Shown piece by piece: positions 1-9,959 of a stretch of 35,574 bases of DNA. The notes beneath the pieces were generated by a model. The model searched no databases, was not told the origin of the DNA, and saw only the letters and a list, made by a program, of their open reading frames with translations. The stretch comes from a virus. A program made the translations under genes and the position numbers. Position 1 is the first letter of the stretch. Every line of letters begins with the position of its first letter. The DNA is taken from positions 1 through 35,574 of IMG/VR virus record IMGVR_UViG_3300030380_004592; one strand, written 5' to 3'.

Positions 1-3000
1 TCCATAAAATCTTTCCAATATTGAGGTTGATTAGCAAACGCTTTACCAGCTTTTATAGGGTTGTTGAAGCTCCAGTTTAAAAAGTTTATGTTAGATATAA
101 TTTGTAATACAGCTGATCTAGTGTTAAAAAACATTATAGCACCAATAGATCCATTTATATAATCTAAAACTCTATTACTAAGTCTATTGCCACTAAATAA
201 TCTATTTTTACCAGACTTCATACGTTTAAGTATGTTTTCCATTGCATCTCTATACTTTTCACCGTAAGCAGCTTCTAGCTTATTTAAGTTTTCTTCACTA
301 AATATTAACTCAGCATTTTTAGTAAATCCAGACTGATCTAGATACTTAGCTCTTTTAACATTGTTTAAAACGTCTAACAAGTCTGTTGTTATCGTACCTG
401 CTAACCAGTCGTTACCTGGCTTAGCGTAACCATCTCCTTTAGTTAAGTTTAGTATTTCATCTGCAAAAGCTTTTAATAGTCCGTCTGAATTAACAACATC
501 TAACAACTCTTGAGTATCTGTTTTTGACAAGCCTGGAGCAAGATTACCCGTTTTATTAAATAAATAAACTCTTACGGCTTGCTCATTAGTAAATCCACTA
601 TCATTATTTTTTCTTAAATTTTTAGGTATTTCTAAAGCTTTTTTAAGCGCTTTAAAATCTTGAAGCAGGTTTATTCTAGATCTTGAAACATTTTCCATAG
701 CTCTAGCATATGGATCTAATAAATGCTCTTTAAACCAAGCCATTTGACTATCACCTAACTTACCTTTACTTAGTAATGGATATAACAAACCCATAAAGTC
801 TTCAGCTGAGTAAGGTATAAAGAATTTTTTATTACCCTTACCAGCACCTCTAACTTTTGCTTTTGCTCTTGAATATCTTTTTTCCGATGCGATACCTGTA
901 GTCTGTTCTATTATTTTATTAAAGTCTTCGTTGACACTTTTACTAAACTTTATTTTAGCTTGTTGTACTTTTGACTTAACATCTAACTGACTTAAAGCAT
1001 CTTGAACAGCTTTAACATTTTGATAAGCATCATCTGCAAAATAAAAATCATTATAGCCTTCAGCTGCTTTATTTACTATCCATTTAGCTTTAGCAGCACC
1101 AGTAGAGTTACCTAAACCAGTTATATTTTTTAATGGTATATTTAAACCTACACTATCTAAAAATTCTTTAATAGCTACTTGAGCTTCAGGTGCTCTAGCT
1201 GTTAAAACAAAAACATCTTCAGTTCCTCTTGCTTCTTGTATCTTTTTAGCTATATCTAATAATGGACCTGGCTTACCTTCAGTTACTTTATTGAACTCTG
1301 AAAAGTCAAATACATAACCTTCTTTTAATAATCTAGAACCATCTTTAGCAAACTCTTCAGCGTTAAGTTTACCTTTAGTTCCATCAGGTGCTGTAAATAA
1401 AACATCTGACTTAGTAGTAGCTAATGTATCATCAAAATCAAACACTCTAATCTTTTTAACTGGAGCATTTGGATTACGCGCAACTGATAAAGCTTCATCA
1501 ACTGTTTTAGCATAACCAATTATTTCATTATTAGTTTCGCTTTTACTAAACTTAATAACATTATTAGATAAAGTTTTTATATTAGAGTCTTTAGCTTTAT
1601 TTACTGATCTAGATAAACTAGGAGTAGTTAAATTACCACTAGCATCTATTTCCAATGTTTCTCCAAAAGTTTTATTATCTAAACCTTCTATTGAAAATGG
1701 ATCTATACCACCTTCTATATTAGCTACGATTTCATCAAAGTATCTATCAAACCAGTTATCGTTAACAATACTCCAGTTTTCACCCATACTAGTTGTTCTT
1801 CCAGCTGATTTTATTTTAATCTTGTCGTCATAGTTATCTAAAGCTATTAATTTATAGTTTTTCATAACTAAATCATACATAGTGTTAAAATCAGATTTAC
1901 TAAAGTTAGTATCTAAAGCACCTATTAATAAGTATAAATAAGCTCTTGTAGCTGGCATAGCGTGTTCCCACTCATATAACTTACCATCATATCCTTTAGG
2001 GTTTTTAGACCACCCTAGCATTTCAGCACCCATTCTATGAGGATGCGTAACATCAACTCCTACCAAACTAAAGTAATTCCCCCAAGCTTTAGCATTTTTA
2101 TTATTTTCTCTTATAGATTTAAAAACTCTTTGCCAAAGCTGCTTGTGCATACTTAAATGCATTGCGTTTATTTGTTTTATATTTTGAGTTATTTTATTTT
2201 CACCTTTACCTCTTGTTTTACCTTTTGTGTTAGTTTTAGATATTTCTTCTGGTGTTGATCCAAAATATTTTGAATAAGTTATGCCATATTTATAATCTTT
2301 TGCTTTTCCAGTAAAAGGTTTTCCGTATTTTATTTTTTTATTTTTTAAAAAATTATCTCTTTTATTAACAAAATATTTATCAGTTGTTGTTTCTACACCG
2401 TCAACTTTTATTTTTATTTTACCTTTTTTAGCTAGTATTCTATTACTAGGTCTTAAAACTGTTGCTGTTATTAAGTCCTTAGGTAACACAGGTGCCCATA
2501 TATTTTCTACATCTGTAAAAAAATCATCTATAGCTTTTTTAGTATCATGTTTGTATATTTTATCTCCTATGTAAGTGTTTAATAGTTGATCTATATTTTT
2601 AATTTCACCTTCAAACTCTGGATTAACTTGAACAGTTAAATTTTCAATATTTTCTACAGCTTTATTAAACTTAATACCTTCTGGTCTAGCTATTTTTTCT
2701 CTAACTTGTGGAGCACCTCTTTTTACCTCTTGTTCTGTAACTGTTTCTGATAAATCAATAGTTTTATTAGTTACATTACCTTTAGTATCATAAACAGGTT
2801 GAGTAGTGTTATTTACAATGTCGTTAAATTCGTTTTTTACTATAACCTCAGCTAAAAACTTAGGCATTTTTCTTTTTAAAACATCTGGCCTAATGTTCAT
2901 TAAATACTCTGTAATTTGATCTATACTAGGATCTAAAGTTTTAAATAAATCTAAACCAGATTTTAAATTAGAAGTAGATGGAATACGACCTTCATCAATT

Positions 3001-6000
3001 GCTTTTTGCATTTGAGTAGGATTCATATTTTTTATTTCTAACTCGTAGAAAGGAGTCCATTTAGATCTTCTCATAACAGATGGATCTACCTTGTTTAAAG
3101 CTATTAAATCTTCTGCTATTTTTCTAATAAAAGATTCTCTATTTTTAGTAGATAACTCACCATTTTTTGGTAAACTTAATTTATCATATATTACATTAGC
3201 AAAACCACCTGGTTGAACACCTTTACCGGTTGTGTAGTCAACTAAAGCTTTAAAAAACTTTTTAGGATCAGTCATAGCTGGTCTATCAGTTTTTCTCAAG
3301 AAGTTTATTATTTCTCTTTTAGCTAAGTTTAATTCATTTTCAGTTAAACCTATTTTATTAGCTATAGCAGATTGTTGAGGTTTGTTTTTCTTTAACTTAT
3401 CCTGAGCAAGCTTTATATCAGCATAATCTTCAGGACTTATTTCATCAGACACTAATGTTTCAGCTACAGTAACTTTACTATCTTCACCACCCACTTTTTT
3501 AGTAGTAGCAACTGTTGAAGGTTTTTTACCTCTTTTAATTTGTATATCTCCTGAAACTAAGTTTATTAATGGTTGACCGCTAATGTTTTTACCAGTTAAC
3601 CAACCAAATAAACTGTTTTTAGAAGCATCGTACTCAGATCTATATTTATCACTTATTTTTTCTTTAACTTCTTTAACAAATCCAGGATTCATATCTAAAT
3701 AAGCTTCACTAACGGTATTTCTTATAGACGCATCTAAAGTGTTACTTTGTTCTATTTCTAGCAAAGCATCAAAAAATTCTGGAGAGTTCTTAAACTCTTC
3801 TTTAGATTTAAATTTTCTATTTTCAGCTGGCCCAGTAAACTTATCAAAAATTTGTTTTATAGTTTTGTTATCTTCTTTTTTAGAAAACTTAACAACATTA
3901 TCTTCATCGTCTGGTAAAGCTAAATATGTTTTATTTTGAATATTAGATTGGTAGTTTTTAATAAAGTTAAAAACATCGTTTGAAGTTTTCAAATCAAACA
4001 TCCAACTAGAATCTCCAAATATATCTTTTGATATACCATTTATTAAATACTTTAACGAAGGTATAGAATTAAAATCACTCATATTGAGCGCACCAATAGC
4101 AATTGCATTGTTAATCTGAGCTAGTAACTCTTCTGAGTCAGCAGTTGCCTTACCTCTTTTACCTGATTTTAAAATAACTTTACCTTTGCCACCTGTTTTA
4201 TAAGAATTAAATCTAGCTATTAAATCATTGTAGTTTTGTTCTGTTATTTTACCTAACTTAAATTTATTTCTTATAGTTTCTATAGCTTCATCTACTGCTT
4301 TAGTAGCTTCGTCACTTAAAATGCCATCTTTATCAACTATGTTTTTAGCTTTATTTTGTATGTGGAATAATTCTTCTATAGGTGCAGCAGCAGCATACCC
4401 AGCTTGGCTAAGTAAACCGGATTTAGCTATTTGTTCATTTACAACCTCTTCATTTATTATTATATTATTACCAACAGCTGCAGCATTATTTTTAGATTCA
4501 ACTAACTCATCTACCGCTGCTAACTCTTGCTCACTTAAATTTTCTAAACTTTCTCTCCATTTAGGGTTTTTAGTGTCAACAACTATAAATTTACCGTTTT
4601 TAGGCATTAAAACCATTGCAGCATCTTTATAAAAATCATATAGACCAAAGTAATAATCTGGATTTAGATTAACAAAATTTTCACCCATTTCTTCTCTTAA
4701 ATCTTTAATTTTATTTTTGTTTTCTCTTGATCTTTTGTTTAGTAAATATTCTCTTCTAGTGTTAAGATTGTTGTATTGCTGCTCTATTTTCTTTCTAGAT
4801 TCAGTAACAACTGGAGATATTTCTCCAGTTTGTCCAAGCCTTGACATGTTAAATCTTAATTGCCTCATCTGTCTAGCAATGTCAGCAGCTTCTATTATCT
4901 CTTCATTTGTCATAGAGTTTAACTTAGTTAAACTTGTAGCATCTTGAAAAGCTAGTTTATCTAAAAGCTCTCTTCTCCTTTCTCTTAACCCTGTTTTTTC
5001 GGGGCCAGGTCCTAAAGCTCTAAACTGTTCTTGCAGCTGTATTAACTCAATTACATCTTTTTCATTTTCTAATACTTCTTCTCTTGTTGCAAATTCACTT
5101 TTTATTAAGTTTCTAGTATTACCCATAGTTTTAGGCGCCATTATCGCAAAAGAAGTTACAGCAACGTTAGCTAAGAACTCTTTATCTATGCCTTCTATTA
5201 TGGATTTATCTTCATCTAAAACACTTATATCTATAATGTTGTGAGCTACTTGCGTTAATATTTCTTCAGCCTCTTCAATTGAAATAGCTTTAAGAGCGTT
5301 TTTACTAATACCAGATATTGTTTTACCAGTTACATTTGCAGCAAAATTTAAAGGAGAAGAATAAGCTTTAGCTTTAAATTCTTGTGTACCTATTTTTTTA
5401 GCTAAACTAGAAGCTCCATTTAATAACCTAAGTGTACCTAAAGTTTCAGCAACAGTAGCAGCGCCACCAAAAGCATAAGAAGTAAATGCTTTTTGAGCAA
5501 AACTATAATTAGATATTTTTTCTAAATCATTATACTCCTCTTGTAATTCTCGCTTTTTATCATTGTCTAATTCTTCTTCAATTTGCTTTTTTAATTTTGG
5601 TAATTGCTCTAAAGCATTAAACTCTCTAACTTCTATATCTCCAAATTTAAGACCTGTTTCACCAACAAAAAATATACCTTGAGCTGTTCTAGTTCCAGCT
5701 TTTATTAAATTTAAACTTTTTGTTAACACAGCGCCACCAGGTATAAAAGCAGTTACTATAGATGGTGAATTATTAGCTAAAGATTCACCAAACCAATCAA
5801 AAAAGTTTATATTTTTATTTTCAATATCATTTAAAGTTATGTTCTCAGGTATAGTAGTTTCTCTTTTTTTTGCTAGTTTTAAATTGTAATCTACCGTGCT
5901 TTGTTGCAAGTAATCAATAGCTTGATTTATTTTATCTCTAGCTTCTGGCTTATACAATGGTTTAACAACTTTTAAAAGACCTTGACCAGTTAAAGATAAA

Positions 6001-7313
6001 AAACTTTGAACACCACCACCAAAAAACTCTTCTAAAGCCATACCTGTTCTAGCACTTAACGTATAGTCTAATGCTAAGGCATTTTCTATTATTTTTGACG
6101 TTTCAACTTCTCTTGCATCCTCATTGAATTGTTTTATATTTAAGTCGTTTAACTTTTGTTGATCTATTAAGTCACTATATATAGTATCTAATCCCTTTTC
6201 TTCAAATTGTCTTTGTACTTCTTGAGACTCAGCTGCTAAAACTTGATACTTTTTTATTTGATCTTCAGTTCCATTTTCAATATTACCACTCGGTATTGAT
6301 TTTATTATATCTTCAATGTCACTATCTATTCTGTTTATGTTGTCAATAAAAGGTTTAGCTTGTTTAATATAAAGATTATAATTGTTTTTTAAATTATTAT
6401 TTTGTTCTTTTATTATATTTTTACCAATTTTTAATGCTTCAATTGCTTCTTCTGCAGATTTATATTTTTTATCTTTTCCAAAAGGGCTAATTATAGATTG
6501 CGAATCTTCTGGAACTGTTCTTAAAAACAATTTAATTTCTTTTTCTTGCAATTCGTTTATAGTATTGTTCTTAACATATTCTAGTTCAGGATTATACTCT
6601 TCATCTATAACGCCGGTTTTTAAATAGTTTTCGTACTGTTTAAATTTTTTATCGCTTAAATAATTTTTTATAGGTATATACTTAAAACCTACTCTTTTAC
6701 TACCACTACTTTCGTAAAATTTAGATTCTTCTTCAGTTAAAAAACCTTCTTTCAATCCTTTTTCTCTATATTCTTTAAAACTTAACGTTTCGTAAAAATC
6801 AGGTTCTATATTAGAGTCATTTACTACAGTAACAGGTCTTTCATTAATTTTAAAATAATTATTAGCTGTTGCTTCTTTAATTGTTTTTTGAGGTATGTTA
6901 TTTAAACTATAAGTTAAATCATTTAATATTTGATCAGCTTGTATTTTTTTTCTTTTATCTACATTTTCTTTTTTAGTATATTCGTTAAAATCTTTTCTTT
7001 CAGACTCTTTAAATATACCTCTTTCAAATTCTTTATTTACTATTAAAGGATCAAATAAAACTTGAGTTTGAGTATTATTGTCATTATTAATTAGACTTGG
7101 CTCTATGTAGGCTACTAAATCTTCCTTTGCTTGCTTTTTCTCTGGTTCAGTGTCTATACTTACAAATTGTTGTATTATATTATTTGAAGATTCAACGCTT
7201 TTTGATTTTATACTTGGGTTTCTCTTAAGCAATTCATCAAAAGTTAAACCAAGTTCTTCTGCTTTACCTAAAAGATCTTCGTAAGTAACTTCTACACCGT
7301 TTATTTCGTACAT
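1..7313 (-). CDS. Giant virion/ejection-type protein with embedded HAD domain (3' end outside window)
   Basis: The frame is open from ATG at 7313 to the window edge: 2437 full codons with no stop, so the protein is larger still. The start follows the previous stop by one base (TAATATG). It comes third after two internal-virion-type proteins, the position of the giant gp16 ejection protein in T7-like phages; that role is inferred. The N-terminal ~500 residues are charged and helical. Short apolar stretches lie near residues 510-530 and 705-720. A segment with EWEHAMPA lies at 1781-1788. A HAD phosphatase-like domain spans about 1950-2115: DFDDT at 1959-1963, VLTAR with T2038, and FADD with D2094/D2095. 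The motif KFSK occurs at 1142, 1921 and 2122. The last visible part, around 2390-2405 (GAIMFFNTRSAVLQ), resembles a module I associate from memory with giant proteins of uncultured marine phages. No transglycosylase or RNA polymerase motif was recognised. Confidence 0.85.
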   Translation of the reverse strand, partial: MYEINGVEVTYEDLLGKAEELGLTFDELLKRNPSIKSKSVESSNNIIQQFVSIDTEPEKKQAKEDLVAYIEPSLINNDNNTQTQVLFDPLIVNKEFERGIFKESERKDFNEYTKKENVDKRKKIQADQILNDLTYSLNNIPQKTIKEATANNYFKINERPVTVVNDSNIEPDFYETLSFKEYREKGLKEGFLTEEESKFYESSGSKRVGFKYIPIKNYLSDKKFKQYENYLKTGVIDEEYNPELEYVKNNTINELQEKEIKLFLRTVPEDSQSIISPFGKDKKYKSAEEAIEALKIGKNIIKEQNNNLKNNYNLYIKQAKPFIDNINRIDSDIEDIIKSIPSGNIENGTEDQIKKYQVLAAESQEVQRQFEEKGLDTIYSDLIDQQKLNDLNIKQFNEDAREVETSKIIENALALDYTLSARTGMALEEFFGGGVQSFLSLTGQGLLKVVKPLYKPEARDKINQAIDYLQQSTVDYNLKLAKKRETTIPENITLNDIENKNINFFDWFGESLANNSPSIVTAFIPGGAVLTKSLNLIKAGTRTAQGIFFVGETGLKFGDIEVREFNALEQLPKLKKQIEEELDNDKKRELQEEYNDLEKISNYSFAQKAFTSYAFGGAATVAETLGTLRLLNGASSLAKKIGTQEFKAKAYSSPLNFAANVTGKTISGISKNALKAISIEEAEEILTQVAHNIIDISVLDEDKSIIEGIDKEFLANVAVTSFAIMAPKTMGNTRNLIKSEFATREEVLENEKDVIELIQLQEQFRALGPGPEKTGLRERRRELLDKLAFQDATSLTKLNSMTNEEIIEAADIARQMRQLRFNMSRLGQTGEISPVVTESRKKIEQQYNNLNTRREYLLNKRSRENKNKIKDLREEMGENFVNLNPDYYFGLYDFYKDAAMVLMPKNGKFIVVDTKNPKWRESLENLSEQELAAVDELVESKNNAAAVGNNIIINEEVVNEQIAKSGLLSQAGYAAAAPIEELFHIQNKAKNIVDKDGILSDEATKAVDEAIETIRNKFKLGKITEQNYNDLIARFNSYKTGGKGKVILKSGKRGKATADSEELLAQINNAIAIGALNMSDFNSIPSLKYLINGISKDIFGDSSWMFDLKTSNDVFNFIKNYQSNIQNKTYLALPDDEDNVVKFSKKEDNKTIKQIFDKFTGPAENRKFKSKEEFKNSPEFFDALLEIEQSNTLDASIRNTVSEAYLDMNPGFVKEVKEKISDKYRSEYDASKNSLFGWLTGKNISGQPLINLVSGDIQIKRGKKPSTVATTKKVGGEDSKVTVAETLVSDEISPEDYADIKLAQDKLKKNKPQQSAIANKIGLTENELNLAKREIINFLRKTDRPAMTDPKKFFKALVDYTTGKGVQPGGFANVIYDKLSLPKNGELSTKNRESFIRKIAEDLIALNKVDPSVMRRSKWTPFYELEIKNMNPTQMQKAIDEGRIPSTSNLKSGLDLFKTLDPSIDQITEYLMNIRPDVLKRKMPKFLAEVIVKNEFNDIVNNTTQPVYDTKGNVTNKTIDLSETVTEQEVKRGAPQVREKIARPEGIKFNKAVENIENLTVQVNPEFEGEIKNIDQLLNTYIGDKIYKHDTKKAIDDFFTDVENIWAPVLPKDLITATVLRPSNRILAKKGKIKIKVDGVETTTDKYFVNKRDNFLKNKKIKYGKPFTGKAKDYKYGITYSKYFGSTPEEISKTNTKGKTRGKGENKITQNIKQINAMHLSMHKQLWQRVFKSIRENNKNAKAWGNYFSLVGVDVTHPHRMGAEMLGWSKNPKGYDGKLYEWEHAMPATRAYLYLLIGALDTNFSKSDFNTMYDLVMKNYKLIALDNYDDKIKIKSAGRTTSMGENWSIVNDNWFDRYFDEIVANIEGGIDPFSIEGLDNKTFGETLEIDASGNLTTPSLSRSVNKAKDSNIKTLSNNVIKFSKSETNNEIIGYAKTVDEALSVARNPNAPVKKIRVFDFDDTLATTKSDVLFTAPDGTKGKLNAEEFAKDGSRLLKEGYVFDFSEFNKVTEGKPGPLLDIAKKIQEARGTEDVFVLTARAPEAQVAIKEFLDSVGLNIPLKNITGLGNSTGAAKAKWIVNKAAEGYNDFYFADDAYQNVKAVQDALSQLDVKSKVQQAKIKFSKSVNEDFNKIIEQTTGIASEKRYSRAKAKVRGAGKGNKKFFIPYSAEDFMGLLYPLLSKGKLGDSQMAWFKEHLLDPYARAMENVSRSRINLLQDFKALKKALEIPKNLRKNNDSGFTNEQAVRVYLFNKTGNLAPGLSKTDTQELLDVVNSDGLLKAFADEILNLTKGDGYAKPGNDWLAGTITTDLLDVLNNVKRAKYLDQSGFTKNAELIFSEENLNKLEAAYGEKYRDAMENILKRMKSGKNRLFSGNRLSNRVLDYINGSIGAIMFFNTRSAVLQIISNINFLNWSFNNPIKAGKAFANQPQYWKDFM
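936..1553 (-). other. HAD-like phosphatase module bracketed by two KFSKS motifs
   Basis: Within the giant protein, residues 1921-2126 form a self-contained module. It begins and ends with KFSKS (1921-1925 and 2122-2126). Between them are the four HAD superfamily motifs in the right order: motif I DFDDT (D1959 nucleophile, D1961 acid/base), motif II Thr2038 in VFVLTAR, a motif III Lys candidate in GAAKAKWIV, and motif IV FYFADDAYQNVKAV with D2094/D2095. All catalytic residues are present, so a working phosphatase or nucleotidase is plausible. The spacing between motifs I and II, about 75 residues, leaves room for a cap. The substrate cannot be read from the sequence. Confidence 0.75.
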
Positions 7314-7314
7314 A

Positions 7315-9027
7315 TTAATTAGTTAAAGTATTTAAAGCTGAAGTCTTATCGTTAAATATAACACCCGTATCTTGATCTATTAAATTATTTTCAAAAGTAA
7401 TTATTTGATTAGGATCACTTAAATCATATTGTATTTTAACATTTCCTTTATCATCGTATATATTAAACACTAAACCTTGTTCAGTTACTTGTATAACTGG
7501 ATTTTCTTTATTATTAACATCAATTATAGCAGATCTAGAACCTTCTAATACATGAACTCTACCATTGTAGTTGTTAGCAAATTTTTCACCTATTTTAATG
7601 TTTTTCTCTAAGTCTAATCTAATTTGTTTAGACTTTTCATCTAATTTGTCAATATCTCTTTCCATTAACCCTTTTAAACCAATTCCTTTAACAAAAGGTT
7701 GTAACGATGCTGGTCCAACATTGAAATCTTTAAGTCTAGAAGATGTTTCTTTGATAGTATTACTAGCATTGTATATTTCAGTATAATCAGCTAATTTCTC
7801 TTTGTCACCTTCACCTCCTATTTTCATGAATACTTGAGTATCTGTAACCTCACTTGTTTGTTGACCAAAATTTGCTTCTGCAAAATTAGCATATGCTCTA
7901 GCGGCGTATTGTCTAATTTCTCCTTGAATTTGTAAATACTCTTCTTCAGTAAATTTTTCGTCACTTCCTGCGAGATCTTTAAATGCACCACTGTTATTTA
8001 ATTGTTCAACAGCGGCTGAAACGTTATCTTGATTAAAAGTACTCCAAGAAATGTTTGCGTATTTACCTTCTTTTTTTTGTTTATATGGATCATTTAAATA
8101 ACCTAGATTATACAATTGATCCCAAGATTTATTGAAACTAGTTGATTTTGTTTTTTGTAGTAAATAATCATTATGTTTAGTAAATAAATCATCTGCAATA
8201 TTATTTTTTTGCTTAACTGTTTGAATTTTTTTAGTATTACTATTTAAATCTATAACTTCTCTTTCGAATTCAACATCCATCCCAATGTCTCCAAATTTAC
8301 CTATCTGTTCTTCTAAGAGAGCTAAGTTATCTTTATTAGTTATTAAATCTTCATTTTTTATAACTTCACTCTGTATAGTGTAACCGGTTTGCTTAAAAGC
8401 TTGATTTTGAGCATGTATGTTTTGCTCGAACAATTCTCCGTCTTTACCTGTAAAACTTAACACAGCTTGACCATTTTCATTATTAGTAACTTTAATATTA
8501 CTAGCGTAAGCAGATGACAAAACTGAATTAAATTTTATACCTGGACTTAATCGAGCGTCTCTAGTTAAACTGTATTCAGAAGATCCATTTCTAACAGCTT
8601 TTACGTGCTGTTTATAAGTATTTAAATCTTTAGCAGCTAAAGTGCTGTAAGTTGCTAAAGCTTCTAGATTTGAAGTTCCTTGAGAAAGTGTTTGTAAATA
8701 ATAGTCTTTGTCAGCTTGAGTAGCACCTGGAGAATAAGCTTTTGTTTTAGCATCACCTATTAATTGAGCTTGTTCTCTAGCATAAGCGGTTAAAGCAGTT
8801 TTAGTTTCAGCACTTGCATCTTTTAGTTGCTTGCTATATTCTAATGTTAATTGTTCTGCTGTTGCGTCACCTAATAACATTGCTTCTTCGTTCCTTTTTC
8901 TATCTTCTTCTTGCTGTTTAGCTATATTATTAATTAAATTAGCACTAGCTAAATAAGATCTATCTATAATCTTCTGGCTCTGCTGACCATAGTTAAAGCT
9001 TCTTAAATTTACGTTTCTTTGACTCAT
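7315..9027 (-). CDS. Internal virion protein candidate, 570 aa, coiled-coil N-terminus
   Basis: No family is recognised with confidence. The first ~130 residues are rich in Glu, Lys, Gln and Ala and look like a long helix or coiled coil (around AKQQEEDRKRNEEAMLLG). The rest mixes helical stretches with charged loops. There is no signal peptide or membrane segment. The gene sits 13 bases after the 289-aa gene and one base before the giant gene, so the three are probably co-translated. In T7-like phages the matching position holds gp15, which forms the periplasmic ejection tube with gp14 and gp16. That assignment rests on gene order only. Confidence 0.7.
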   Translation of the reverse strand: MSQRNVNLRSFNYGQQSQKIIDRSYLASANLINNIAKQQEEDRKRNEEAMLLGDATAEQLTLEYSKQLKDASAETKTALTAYAREQAQLIGDAKTKAYSPGATQADKDYYLQTLSQGTSNLEALATYSTLAAKDLNTYKQHVKAVRNGSSEYSLTRDARLSPGIKFNSVLSSAYASNIKVTNNENGQAVLSFTGKDGELFEQNIHAQNQAFKQTGYTIQSEVIKNEDLITNKDNLALLEEQIGKFGDIGMDVEFEREVIDLNSNTKKIQTVKQKNNIADDLFTKHNDYLLQKTKSTSFNKSWDQLYNLGYLNDPYKQKKEGKYANISWSTFNQDNVSAAVEQLNNSGAFKDLAGSDEKFTEEEYLQIQGEIRQYAARAYANFAEANFGQQTSEVTDTQVFMKIGGEGDKEKLADYTEIYNASNTIKETSSRLKDFNVGPASLQPFVKGIGLKGLMERDIDKLDEKSKQIRLDLEKNIKIGEKFANNYNGRVHVLEGSRSAIIDVNNKENPVIQVTEQGLVFNIYDDKGNVKIQYDLSDPNQIITFENNLIDQDTGVIFNDKTSALNTLTN

Positions 9028-9040
9028 TTTATTTTAATTA

Positions 9041-9910
9041 TTATCTACTAAACTCTGTTACAAATTCATTAAAATTACCATAATAATCCATATTATTTAT
9101 AGCTCCCATTCCTGATCCTCCAGTTGGAGATTGGTTACTAGATGATGGAGTAAAATAACTAGATGAAGAAGGAGCTATGTTACTAGATGAAGAATTTGTA
9201 TTACCACCACCATCGCCAATAAGCCCAGCGGCATAAGCATTAACACCTAGCGAAACACTAGATGATAATCCACCCATTAATGAATCAGTGGCAGCATCTC
9301 TCATACTAAGACCTCTAGAAGTATAAAAATCTTTTTCACCGTATAATCTATCTATCTCGGCTTGTTCTCTAGCTGATATACCTAAAGCTTCTCTTTCTTC
9401 CGCTGATATAGCTTGACCTTCTAGGCTGAGTTTTTGTTGTTCTAAACTTAATAATTGTTGATTAACTTGTTGAGCACCTTGAGCTCTTAATTTTTGATTT
9501 TGTGCTTCTTGTCGTTGTATGTCTGCTGCAATACCTCTTTTGCTTTGTAAAGCTGCTTGAGCCAAAGCAGTGGCTCCACCTGCACCTGCGCCTGTAGCAG
9601 CTATAGTGTCTAATGTATTAGCTAAAGCAATGTCAGTTTGCTCCATTTGTATTTCAGCTGCTTCTGTAGCAACACCTAAGTTGGCATATGGATTAGTTAC
9701 TAATGACTTCATTTCATCAATTTCACCTTTCATATCTCTTATTTTACCAGATGCATCGTAAACTGGAGTTCTATCTCTAAAAGCTTCATTAATCAAGCCT
9801 TGAGCGTTTTCAACTTCTTCAACAGCTTTATTAGCTTTGTGATTTTGTATTAAAGCACTTACACCTCCTATAATTGCAGGAGCAGCTATTGCTAGTAGTG
9901 GAAAACCCAT
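9041..9910 (-). CDS. Internal virion protein candidate, 289 aa (gp14-like position)
   Basis: The N-terminus is apolar (MGFPLLAIAAPAIIGGVSAL) and could insert in a membrane, as ejection proteins of the gp14 type do. A Gly/Ala-rich helix follows (TGAGAGGATALAQAALQ, about residues 105-121), then a Gln-rich helical stretch (around AADIQRQEAQNQKLRAQGAQ). The C-terminal ~60 residues are low-complexity Ser/Asn/Gly. Glycine/alanine-rich apolar helices plus a Gln-rich helix are typical of small podoviral internal virion proteins. A function in DNA ejection is inferred from this make-up and from its place directly before the 570-aa and giant genes. No Shine-Dalgarno; the leader is A/T only. Confidence 0.7.
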   Translation of the reverse strand: MGFPLLAIAAPAIIGGVSALIQNHKANKAVEEVENAQGLINEAFRDRTPVYDASGKIRDMKGEIDEMKSLVTNPYANLGVATEAAEIQMEQTDIALANTLDTIAATGAGAGGATALAQAALQSKRGIAADIQRQEAQNQKLRAQGAQQVNQQLLSLEQQKLSLEGQAISAEEREALGISAREQAEIDRLYGEKDFYTSRGLSMRDAATDSLMGGLSSSVSLGVNAYAAGLIGDGGGNTNSSSSNIAPSSSSYFTPSSSNQSPTGGSGMGAINNMDYYGNFNEFVTEFSR

Positions 9911-9959
9911 AGTAATATATTTTTAATTATTAATTCATTTTTCATACTGTATAAATATT

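Noticed and set aside
4370-4440. PIEELFH in the giant protein as a zinc-protease motif
   Set aside because: It lacks the HExxH order; only one His is present.
4321-4632. 103-codon plus-strand frame (and other plus-strand frames at 3739, 4717 and 6382) that look like membrane proteins
   Set aside because: All are antisense to the continuous giant gene; Phe/Leu/Ser richness is the mirror of Lys/Glu-rich coding on the other strand.
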